Shown here one piece after another: positions 23,245-33,544 of a DNA stretch of 64,000 nt (its first letter is position 1; every line of letters starts with the position of its first letter). Source of the DNA: Hydractinia symbiolongicarpus (lineage: Eukaryota; Cnidaria; Hydrozoa; Anthoathecata; Hydractiniidae); contig NC_079876.1 of assembly GCF_029227915.1 (NCBI RefSeq), positions 8,062,001 through 8,126,000 of the forward strand. Direction: 5' to 3'. The translations under genes were made by a program, and so were the position numbers. Below the pieces are notes generated by a model, which saw nothing but the letters and a program-made list of their open reading frames with translations, had not been told where the DNA came from and did not search any database.

Positions 23245-24470
23245 GGCTTTAGTGGTGAAATAATAATTTAAAAAATCGTTCGGAAAATGAGTTTACCCCC
23301 TGGGTACTTTCTTTGTATACTTTTGACTATACGGGCCGAGTCCGGGATTTACGGGAAATCGCAGGTTTTCGTTTGCCGGCGATTAAACTTCTTTTATTCA
23401 GCGTCTCATCAAAAATGAAAACATTTTTGAAAACTACAAGTCTCATGCGTTTTAGTGGTGAAAAAATAATTTAAAAAATCGTTCGGGAAATCAGTTTACT
23501 CCCTGGGTACATTCCTTGTATACTTTTGACTATGCGGGCCGAGTCCGGGGTTTACGGGAAATGGCGGGTTTTTGTTTGCTGGCGATTAAACTTCTTTTAT
23601 TCAGCGTCTCATCAAAAATGAAAACATTTTTGAATACTACAAGTCTCATGCGTTTTAGTTGTGAAAAAATAATTTAAAAAATCGTTCGGGAAATGAGTTT
23701 ACTTCCTGGGTACTTTCTTTGTATACTTTTGATTAAACAGGCCGAGTCCAGGGTTTACGGGATATGGCGGGTTTTCGTTTGCCGGCGATTAAACTTCTTT
23801 TATTCAGCGTCTCATCAAAAATGAAAACATTTTTGAAAACTATAAGTCCCATGCGTTTTAGTGGTAAAAAAATAATTTAAAAAATCGTTCGGGAAATGAG
23901 TTTACTCCCTGGGTACATTCCTTGTATACTTTTGACTATGCGGGCCGAGTCCGGGGTTTACGGGAAATAGCGGGTTTTCGTTTGCTGGCGATTAAACTTC
24001 TTTTATTCAGCGTCTCATCAAAAATGAAAACATTTTTGAATACTACAAGTCTCATGGGCTTTAGTGGTGAAATAATAATTTAAAAAATCGTTTGGAAAAT
24101 GAGTTTACCCCCTGGGTACTTTCTTTGTATCCTTTTGACTATACGTGCCGAGTCCGGGATTTACGGGAAGTCGCGGGTTTTCGTTTGCCGGCGATAAAAA
24201 CTTCTTTTATTCAGCGTCTCATCAACATTTCTGAAAACTACAAGTCTCATGCGTTTTAGTGGTGAAAAAATAATTTAAAAAATCGTTTGGAAAATGAGTT
24301 TACTCAAAGGGTACTTTCTTTGTATACATTCGACTATACGGGCCAAGCCCGGGATTTACGGGAAATCGCTGATTTTCGTTTGCCGGCGATTAAACTTCTT
24401 TCATTAACCGTCTCATCAAAAATGAAAACATTTTTGAAAACTACAAGTCTCATGCGTTTTAGTGGTGAAA
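22285..24470 (+). repeat. 2.2-kb duplicated segment, copy 1
   Basis: It recurs at 25314-27499 with an offset of 3029 bp, fifteen monomers less two 8-bp deletions. The eleven monomers appear in the same order in both copies, including the 195-bp deletion monomer and the rare TTTGTATCCTTTTGAC with ACGTGCCGAG. Only scattered substitutions separate them. Confidence 0.87.
24050..24244 (+). repeat. 195-bp monomer with broken dyad, copy 1
   Basis: The tail reads TCTCATCAACATTTCTGA, nine bases shorter than normal, which removes the left arm and loop of the dyad. One extra A in GGCGATAAAAACTTC gives a net loss of eight bases. It also carries TTTGTATCCTTTTGAC. Confidence 0.9.
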
Positions 24471-24650
24471 ATATAATTTAAAAAATTGTTCGGGAAATGA
24501 GTTTACTCACAGGGTACTTTCTTTGTATACATTCGACTATACGGGCCAAGCCCGGGATTTACGGGAAATCGCGGGTTTTCGTTTGCCGGCGATTAAACTT
24601 CTTTTATTCAGCGTCTCATCAAAAATGAAAACATTTTTGAATACTACAAG

Positions 24651-24845
24651 TCTCATGGGCTTTAGTGGTGAAATAATAATTTAAAAAATCGTTTGGAAAA
24701 TGAGTTTACCCCCTGGGTACTTTCTTTGTATCCTTTTGACTATACGTGCCGAGTCCGGGATTTACGGGAAGTCGCGGGTTTTCGTTTGCCGGCGATAAAA
24801 ACTTCTTTTATTCAGCGTCTCATCAACATTTCTGAAAACTACAAG
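24651..24845 (+). repeat. 195-bp monomer with broken dyad, copy 2
   Basis: Same indels and variants as the copy at 24050, 601 bp away, as part of the tandem duplication. Confidence 0.9.
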
Positions 24846-25313
24846 TCTCATGCGTTTTAGTGGTGAAAAAATAATTTAAAAAATCGTTTGGAAAATGAGT
24901 TTACTCACAGGGTACTTTCTTTGTATACATTCGACTATACGGGCCAAGCCCGGGATTTACGGGAAATCGCTGATTTTCGTTTGCCGGCGATTAAACTTCT
25001 TTCATTAACCGTCTCATCAAAAATGAAAACATTTTTGAAAACTACAAGTCTCATGCGTTTTAGTGGTGAAAATATAATTTAAAAAATTGTTCGGGAAATG
25101 AGTTTACTCACAGGGTACTTTCTTTGTATACATTCGACTATACGGGCCAAGCCCGGGATTTACGGGAAATCGCGGGTTTTCGTTTGCCGGCGATTAAACT
25201 TCTTTCATTAACCGTCTCATCAAAAATGAAAACATTTTTGAAAACTACAAGTCTCATGCGTTTTAGTGGTGAAAAAATAATTTAAAAAATCGTGCGGGAA
25301 ATGAGTTTACTCC

Positions 25314-27499
25314 TTGGGTACTTTCTTTGTATACTTTTGATTAAACAGGCCGAGTCCAGGGTTTACGGGATATGGCGGGTTTTCGTTTGCCGGCGATCAA
25401 ACTTCTTTTATTCAGCGTCTCATCAAAAATGAAAACATTTTTGAAAACTACAAGTCTCATGCGTTTTAGTGGTGAAAAGATAATTTAAAAAATCGTTTTG
25501 GAAATGAGTTTACTCACAGGGTACTTTCTTTGTATACATTCGACAATACCGGCCAAGCCCGGGATTTACGGGAAATCGCGGGTTTTCGTTTGCAGGCGAT
25601 TAAACCACTTTCATTAAGCGTCTCATCAAAAATGAAAACATTTCTGAAAACTACAAGTCTCATGCGTTTTAGTGGTAAAAAAATAATTTAAAAAATCGTT
25701 CGGGAAATCAGTCTACTCCCTGGGTACATTCCTTGTATACTTTTGACTATGCGGGCTGAGTCCGGGGTTTACGGGAAATGGCGGGTTTTCGTTTGCTGGC
25801 GATTAAACTTCTTTTATTCAGCGTCTCATCAAAAATGAAAACATATTTGAATACTACAAGTCTCATGCGTTTTAGTTGTGAAAAAATAATTTAAAAAATC
25901 GTTCGGGAAATAAGTTTACTCCCTGGGTACTTTCTTTGTATACTTTTGATTAAACAGGCCGAGTCCAGGGTTTACGGGATATGGCGGGTTTTCGTTTGCC
26001 GGCGATTAAACTTCTTTTATTCAGCGTCTCATCAAAAATGAAAATATTTTTGAAAACTACAAGTCCCATGCGTTTTAGTGGTAAAAAAATAATTTAAAAA
26101 ATCGTTCGGGAAATGAGTTTACTCCCTGGGTACATTCCTTGTATACTTTTGTCTATGCGGGCCGAGTCCGGGGTTTACGGGAAATGGCGGGTTTTCGTTT
26201 GCTGGCGATTAAACTTCTTTTATTCAGCGTCTCATCAAAAATAAAAACATTTTTGAATACTACAAGTCTCATGGGCTTTAGTGGTGAAATAATAATTTAA
26301 AAAATCGTTCGGAAAATGAGTTTACCCCCTGGGTACTTTCTTTGTATACTTTTGACTATACGGGCCGAGTCCGGGATTTACGGGAAATCGCAGGTTTTTG
26401 TTTGCCGGCGATTAAACTTCTTTTATTCAGCGTCTCATCAAAAATGAAAACATTTTTGAAAACTACAAGTCTCATGCGTTTTAGTGGTGAAAAAATAATT
26501 TAAAAAATCGTTCGGGAAATCAGTTTACTCCCTGGGTACATTCCTTGTATACTTTTGACTATGCGGGCCAAGTCCGGGGTTTACGGGAAATGGCGGGGTT
26601 TTGTTTGCTGGCGATTAAACTTCTTTTATTCAGCGTCTCATCAAAAATGAAAACATTTTTGAATACTACAAGTCTCATGCGTTTTAGTTGTGAAAAAATA
26701 ATTTAAAAAATCGTTCGGGAAATGAGTTTACTCCCTGGGTACTTTCTTTGTATACTTTTGATTAAACAGGCCGAGTCCAGGGTTTACGGGATATGGCGGG
26801 TTTTCGTTTGCCGGGGATTAAACTTCTTTTATCCAGCGTCTCATCAAAAATGAAAACATTTTTGAAAACTACAAGTCCCATGCGTTTTAGTGGTAAAAAA
26901 ATAATTTAAAAAATCGTTCGGGAAATGAGTTTACTCCCTGGGTACATTCCTTGTATACTTTTGACTATGCGGGCCGAGTCCGGGGTTTACGGGAAATGGC
27001 GGGTTTTCGTTTGCTGGCGATTAAACTTCTTTTATTCAGCGTCTCATCAAAAATGAAAACATTTTTGAATACTACAAGTCTCATGGGCTTTAGTGGTGAA
27101 ATAATAATTTAAAAAATCGTTTGGAAAATGAGTTTACCCCCTGGGTACTTTCTTTGTATCCTTTTGACTATACGTGCCGAGTCCGGGATTTACGGGAAGT
27201 CGCGGGTTTTCGTTTGCCGGCGATAAAAACTTCTTTTATTCAGCGTCTCATCAACATTTCTGAAAACTACAAGTCTCATGCGTTTTAGTGGTGAAAAAAT
27301 AATTTAAAAAATCGTTTGGGAAATGAGTTTACTCACAGGGTACTTTCTTTGTATACATTCGACTATACGGGCCAAGCCCGGGATTTACGGGAAATCGCTG
27401 ATTTTCGTTTGCCGGCGATTAAACTTCTTTCATTAACCGTCTCATCAAAAATGAAAACATTTTTGAAAACTACAAGTCTCATGCGTTTTAGTGGTGAAA
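25314..27499 (+). repeat. 2.2-kb duplicated segment, copy 2
   Basis: Counterpart of 22285-24470. Noticed substitutions include GGGCTGAG near 25755, ACATATTTG near 25843, TTTGTCTATGC near 26148 and ATCCAGCG near 26831. The two copies enclose the 601-bp tandem duplication at 23990-25201. Confidence 0.87.
27079..27273 (+). repeat. 195-bp monomer with broken dyad, copy 3
   Basis: Same indels as the copies at 24050 and 24651, found at the matching place in copy 2 of the 2.2-kb duplication. Confidence 0.9.
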
Positions 27500-28347
27500 A
27501 AATAATTTAAAAAATCGTTCGGGAAATGAGTTTACTCCTTGGGTACTTTCTTTGTATACTTTTGACTATACGGGCCGAGTCCGGGATTTACGGGAAGTCG
27601 CGGGTTTTTGTTTGCCGGCGATTAAACTTCTTTCATTAACCGTCTCATCAAAAATGAAAACATTTTTGAAAACTACAAGTCTCATGCGTTTTAGTGGTGA
27701 AAAAATAATTTAAAAAATCGTTCGGGAAATGAGTTTACTCCTTGCGTACTTTTTTTGTATACTTTTGACTATACGGGCCGAGTCCGGAGTTTACGGGAAA
27801 TGCCGGGTTTTCGTTTGCCGGCGATTAAACTTCTCTAATTCAGCGTCTCATCAAAAATGAAAACATTTTTGAAAACTACAAGTCTCATGCGTTTTATTGG
27901 TGAAAAGATAATTTAAAAAATCGTTTTGGAAATGAGTTTACTCACAGGGTACTTTCTTTGTATACATTCGACTATACCGGCCAAGCCCGAGATTTACGGA
28001 AATCGCGGGTTTTCGTTTGCCGGCGATTAAACCACTTTCATTAAGCGTCTCATCAAAAATGAAAACATTTCTGAAAAGTAAAAGTCTCATGCGTTTTAGT
28101 GGTGAAAAAATAATTTAAAAAATCGTTTGGAATTGAGTTTACTCCCTGGGTACTTTCTTTGTATACTTTTGACTATACGGGCCGAGTCCGGGATTTACGG
28201 GAAATCGCGGGTTTTCGTTTGCCGGCGATTAAACTTCTTTTATTCAGCGTCTCATCAAAAATGAAAACATTTTTAAACACTACAAGTCTCATGGGCTTTA
28301 GTGGTGAAATAATAATTCAAAAAATCGTTCGGGAAATGAGTTTACTC
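27500..28347 (+). repeat. Mixed monomers between two higher-order blocks
   Basis: About four monomers with individual changes, such as CTTGCGTACTTTTTTTG near 27744, GCCGGGTTTTCG near 27802 and GTTTTATTGG near 27890. One carries the TTTAAACACTACAAG tail and TAATTCAAAAAATCG that announce the next block. No other content was seen. Confidence 0.75.
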
Positions 28348-30330
28348 CCTGGGTACTATCTTTGTATACTTTTGACTATACGGGCCAAGCCCGGGATTTA
28401 CGGGAAATCTCGGGTTTTCGTTTGCCGGCGATTAAACCTCCTTCATTAGGCGTCTCATCAAAAATGAAAACATTTTTGAAAACTACAAGTCTCATGCGTT
28501 TTAGTGGTGAAAAAGTAAATTAAAAAATCGTTCTGGAAATGAGTTCACTCACAGGGTACTTTCTTTGTATACATTCGACTATACGGGCCAAGCCCGGGAT
28601 TTACGGGAAATCGCGGGTTTTCGTTTGCCGGCGATTAAACCTCTTTCATTAAGCGTCTCATCAAAAATGAAAACATTTTTAAAAACTACAAGTCTCATGG
28701 GCTTTAGTGGTAAAATATAAATTTAAAAAATCGTTTGGGAAATGAGTTTACTCCCGGGGTACTTTCTTTGTATACTTTTGACTATACGGGCCGTGTCCGG
28801 GATTTACGGGAAATCGCAGGTTTTCGTTTGCCGGCGATTAAACTTCTTTTATTCAGCGTCTCATCAAAAATGAAAACATTTTTGAAAACTACAAGTCTCA
28901 TGCGTTTTAGTGGTGAAAAATTAATTTAAAAAATCGTTTGGGAATTGAGTTTACTCCCTGGGTACTTTCTTTGTATACTTTTGACTATACGGGCCGAGTC
29001 CGGGTTTTACGGGAAATCGCGGGTTTTCGTTTGCCGGCGATTAAACTTCTTTTATTCAGCGTCTCATCAAAAATGAAAACATTTTTAAAAACTACAAGTC
29101 TCATGGGCTTTAGTGGTGAAATAATAATTCAAAAAATCGTTTGGGAAATTAGTTTACTCCCTGGGCACTTTCTTTGTATACTTTTGACTATACGGGCCGA
29201 GTCCAGGATTTACGGGAAATCGCAGGTTTTCGTTTGCCGGCGAGTAAACTTCTTTTATTCAGCGTCTCATCAAAAATGAAAACATTTTTGAAAACAACAA
29301 GTCTCATGCGTTTTAGTGGTGAAAAAATAAATTAAAAAATCGTTCGGGAAATGAGTTTACTCCCTGGGTACTATCTTTGTATACTTTTGACTATACGGGC
29401 CAAGCCCGGGATTTACGGGAAATCTCGGGTTTTCGTTTGCCGGCGATTAAACCTCCTTCATTAGGCGTCTCATCAAAAATGAAAACATTTTTGAAAACTA
29501 CAAGTCTCATGCGTTTTAGTGGTGAAAAAGTAAATTAAAAAATCGTTCTGGAAATGAGTTTACTCACAGGGTACTTTCTTTGTATACATTCGACTATACG
29601 GGCCAAGCCCGGGATTTACGGGAAATCGCGGGTTTTCGTTTGCCGGCGATTAAACCTCTTTCATTAAGCGTCTCATCAAAAATGAAAACATTTTTAAAAA
29701 CTACAAGTCTCATGGGCTTTAGTGGTAAAATATAAATTTAAAAAATCGTTTGGGAAATGAGTTTACTCCCGGGGTACTTTCTTTGTATACTTTTGACTAT
29801 ACGGGCCGAGTCCGGGATTTACGGGAAATCGCAGGTTTTCGTTTGCCGGCGATTAAACTTCTTTTATTCAGCGTCTCATCAAAAATGAAAACATTTTTGA
29901 AAACTACAAGTCTCATGCGTTTTAGTGGTGAAAAATTAATTTAAAAAATCGTTCGGGAATTGAGTTTACTCCCTTGGTACTTTCTTTGTATACTTTGGAC
30001 TATACGGGCTGAGTCCGGAATTTACGGGAAATCGCGGGTTTTCGTTTGAGGGCGATTAAACTTTTTTTATTCAGCGTCTCATCAAAAATGAAAACATTTT
30101 TAAAAACTACAAGTCTCATGCGTTTTAGTGGTGAAAAAATAAATTAAAAAATCGTTCGGGAAATGAGTTTACTCCCTGGGTACTATCTTTGTATACTTTT
30201 GACTATACGGGCCAAGCCCGGGATTTACGGGAAATCTCGGGTTTTCGTTTGCCGGCGATTAAACCTCCTTCATTAAGCGTCTCATCAAAAATGAAAACAT
30301 TTTTGAAAACTACAAGTCTCATGCGTTTCA
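28348..30330 (+). repeat. Detached relic of the 1015-bp five-monomer higher-order repeat
   Basis: Monomers follow the same order as at 33545-38690: TACTATCTTTG with CTCGGGTTTTCG and CTCCTTCATTAGG, then GAAAAAGTAAATTAAAA with TTCTGG, then TAAAATATAAATTTAAA with CTCCCGGGGTAC, then GAAAAATTAATTT, then TAATTCAAAAAATCG with GGGAAATTAG. The third monomer recurs 1015 bp apart (28735 and 29750). In the second unit the fifth monomer is missing, so the fourth passes directly into the first near 30120. Confidence 0.85.
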
Positions 30331-31555
30331 TTGGTGAAAAAATAAATTAAAAAATCGTTCTGGAAATGAGTTTACTCACAGGGTAATTTCTTTGTATACA
30401 TTCGACTATACGGGCCAAGCCCGGGATTTACGGGAAATCGCGGGTTTTCGTTTGCCGGCGATTAAACCTCTTTCATTAAGCGTCTCATCAAAAATGAAAA
30501 CATTTTTGAAAACTGCAAGTCTCATGTGTTTTAGTGGTGCAAAGATAATTAAAAAAATCGTTTCGGAAATGAGTTTACTCACAGGGTACTTTCTTTGTAT
30601 ACATTCGACTATACGGGCCGAGTCCGGGATTTACGGGAAATCGCAGGTTTTCGTTTGCCGGCGATTAAACTTCTTTTAATCAGCGTCTCATCAAAAATGA
30701 AAATATTTTTAAATACTACAAGTCTCACGGGCTTTAGTGGTGAAATAATAATTTAAAAAATCGTTCGGGAAATGAGTTTACACCCTGGGTACTTTCTTTG
30801 TATACTTTTGACTATACGGGCCGAGTCCGGGATTTACGGGAAATCGCAGGTTTTCGTTTGCCGGCGATTAAACTTCTTTTATTCAGCGTCTCATCAAAAA
30901 TGAAAACATTTTTGAAAACTACAAGTCTCATGCGTTTTAGTGGTGAAAAAATAATTTAAAAAATCGTTCGGGAAATGAGTTTACTCCCTGGGTACTTTCT
31001 TTGTATACTTTTGACTATGCGGGCCGAGTCCGGGGTTTACGGGAAATGGCGGGATTTCGTTTGCCGGCGATTAAACCACTTTCATTAAGCGTCTCATCAA
31101 AAATGAAAACATTTTTGAAAACTACAAGTCTCATGCGTTTTAGTGGTGAAAAAATAATTTAAAAATTCGTTCGGGAAATGAGTTTACTCACTGGGTGCTT
31201 TCTTTGTATACTTTTGACTATACGGGCCGAGTCCGGGATTTACGGGAAATCGCAGGTTTTCGTTTGCCGGCGATTAAACTTCTTTTATTCAGCGTCTCAT
31301 CAAAAATGAAAACATTTTTGAAAACTACAAGTCTCATGCGTTTTAGTGGTGAAAAAATAACTTAAAAAATCGTTCGGGAAATGCGTTTACACCCTGGGTA
31401 CTTTCTTTGTATACTTTTGACTATACGGGCCGAGTCCAGGATTTACGAGAAATCGCAGGTTTTCGTTTGCCGGCGATTAAACTTATTTTATTCCGCGTCT
31501 CATCAAAAATGAAAACATTTTTGAAAGCTACAAGTCTCATGCGTTTTAGTGGTGA
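30331..31555 (+). repeat. Mixed monomers, 30.3-31.6 kb
   Basis: Six monomers, mostly class B, with a class A to B recombinant near 30600 (CATTCGAC followed by GGGCCGAGTCCGGG). Variants such as CATGCGTTTACACCC and CTCACTGGGTGCTTTC link this stretch to later parts of the array. Nothing but satellite sequence. Confidence 0.75.
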
Positions 31556-33476
31556 AAATATAATTTAAAAAGTCGTTCGGGAAATGAGTTTACTCACAGG
31601 GTACTTTCTTTCTATACATTCGACTATACGGGCCAAGCCCGGGATTTACGGGAAATCTCGGGTTTTCGTTTGCCGGCGATTAGACTTCTTTCATTAACCG
31701 TCTCATCAAAAATGTAAACATTTTTGAAAACTACAAGTCTCATGCGTTTTAGTGGTGAAAAAATAATTTAAAAAATCGTTCGGGAAATGAGTTTACTCCT
31801 TGGGTACTTTCTTTGTATACTTTTGATTATACGGGCCGAGTCCGGGGTTTACGGGAAATGGCGGGTTTTCGTTTGCCGGCGATCAAACTTCTTTTATTCA
31901 GCGTCTCATCAAAAATGAAAACATTTTTGAAAACTATAAGTCTCATGCGTTTTAGTGGTGAAAAGATAATTTAAAAAATCGTTTTGGAAATGAGTTTACT
32001 CACAGGGTACTTTCTTTGTATACATTCGACAATACCGGCCAAGCCCGGGATTTACGGGAAATCGCGGGTTTTCGTTTGCCGGCGATTTAACCACTTTCAT
32101 TAAACGTCTCATCAAAAATGAAAACATTTCTGAAAACTACAAGTCTCATGCGTTTTAGTGGTGAAAAAATAATTTAAAAAATCGTTCGGGAAATCAGTTT
32201 ACTCCCTGGGTACTTTCTTTGTATACTTTTGACTATACGGGCCGAGTCCGGGATTTACGGGAAGTCGCGGGTTTTCGTTTGCCGGCGTTTAAACTTCTTT
32301 TATTCAGCGTCTCATCAAAAATGAAAACATTTTTAAAAACTACAAGTCTCATGGGCTTTAGTGGTGAAATAATAATTTAAAAAATCGTTCGGGAAATGAG
32401 TTTACACCCTGGGTACTTTCTTTGTATACTTTTGACTATACGGGCCGAGTCCGGGATTTACGGGAAATCGCAGGTTTTCGTTTGCCGGCGATTAAACTTC
32501 TTTTATTCAGCGTCTCATCAAAAATGAAAACATTTTTGAAAACTACAAGTCTCATGCGTTTTAGTGGTGAAAATATAATTTAAAAAATCGTTCGGGAAAT
32601 GAGTTTACTCACAGGGTACTTTCTTTGTATACATTCGACTATACGGGCCGAGTCCGGGATTTAAATTTAAAAAATCGTTCGGGAAATGAGTTTACTCCTT
32701 GGGTACTTTCTTTGTATACTTTTGACTATACAGGCCGAGTCCAGGATTTACGGGAAATAGCGGGTTTTCGTTTGCCGGCGATCAAACTTCTTTTATTCAG
32801 CGTCTCATCAAAAATGAAAACATTTTTGAAAACTACAAGTCTCATGCGTTTTAGTGGTGAAAAGATAATTTAAAAAATCGTTTTGGAAATGAATTTACTC
32901 ACAGGGTACTTTCTTTGTATACATTCGACAATACCGGCCAAGCCCGGGATTTACGGGAAATCGCGGGTTTTCGTTTGCCGGCGATTAAACCACTTTCATT
33001 AAGCGTCTCATCAAAAATGAAAACATTTCTGAAAACTACAAGTCTCATGCGTTTTAGTGGTGAAAAAATAATTTAAAAAATCGTTCGGGAAATCATTTTA
33101 CTCCCTGGGTACTTTCTTTGTATACTTTTGACTATACGGGCCGAGTCCGGGATTTACGGGAAGTCGCGGGTTTTCGTTTGCCGGCGTTTAAACTTCTTTT
33201 ATTCAGCGTCTCATCAAAAATGAAAACATTTTTAAAAACTACAAGTCTCATGGGCTTTAGTGGTGAAATAATAATTTAAAAAATCGTTCGGGAAATGAGT
33301 TTACACCCTGGGTACTTTCTTTGTATACTTTTGACTATACGGGCCGAGTCCGGGATTTACGGGAAATCGCAGGTTTTCGTTTGCCGGCGATTAAACTTCT
33401 TTTATTCAGCGTCTCATCAAAAATGAAAACATTTTTGAAAACTACAAGTCTCATGCGTTTTAGTGGTGAAAAAATA
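31556..33476 (+). repeat. 1.9-kb copy of 18010-19930, offset 13546 bp
   Basis: The monomers at 18.0-19.9 kb recur in the same order, from the odd TTTCTATACATTCG monomer (18065 versus 31611), through GGCGATCAAAC and CGACAATACCGG, to the 87-bp truncated monomer (19081 versus 32627). Some substitutions separate the copies, for example GATTAGACTTC near 31680 and GAAATCATTTTAC near 33091. At the right end this copy turns into CTCACTGGGTGC rather than the next 899-bp unit. Confidence 0.87.
32627..32713 (+). repeat. 87-bp truncated monomer, copy 3
   Basis: It has an identical junction, 13546 bp from copy 1, inside the long-range duplication at 31556-33476. A unique break shared over this distance is strong evidence of common descent. 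Confidence 0.92.
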
Positions 33477-33544
33477 ATTTAAAAATTCGTTCGGGAAATG
33501 AGTTTACTCACTGGGTGCTTTCTTTGTATACTTTTGACTATACG

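Larger units (their letters stand above)
23990..25201 (+). repeat. 601-bp tandem duplication (three monomers, one short)
   Basis: About 23990-24600 recurs directly at about 24591-25201. The 601-bp step is three monomers less 8 bp, because each unit contains one 195-bp monomer. I noticed one substitution, CTCAAAGGG at about 24305 versus CTCACAGGG at 24906. This looks like one of the youngest events in the window. Confidence 0.88.
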
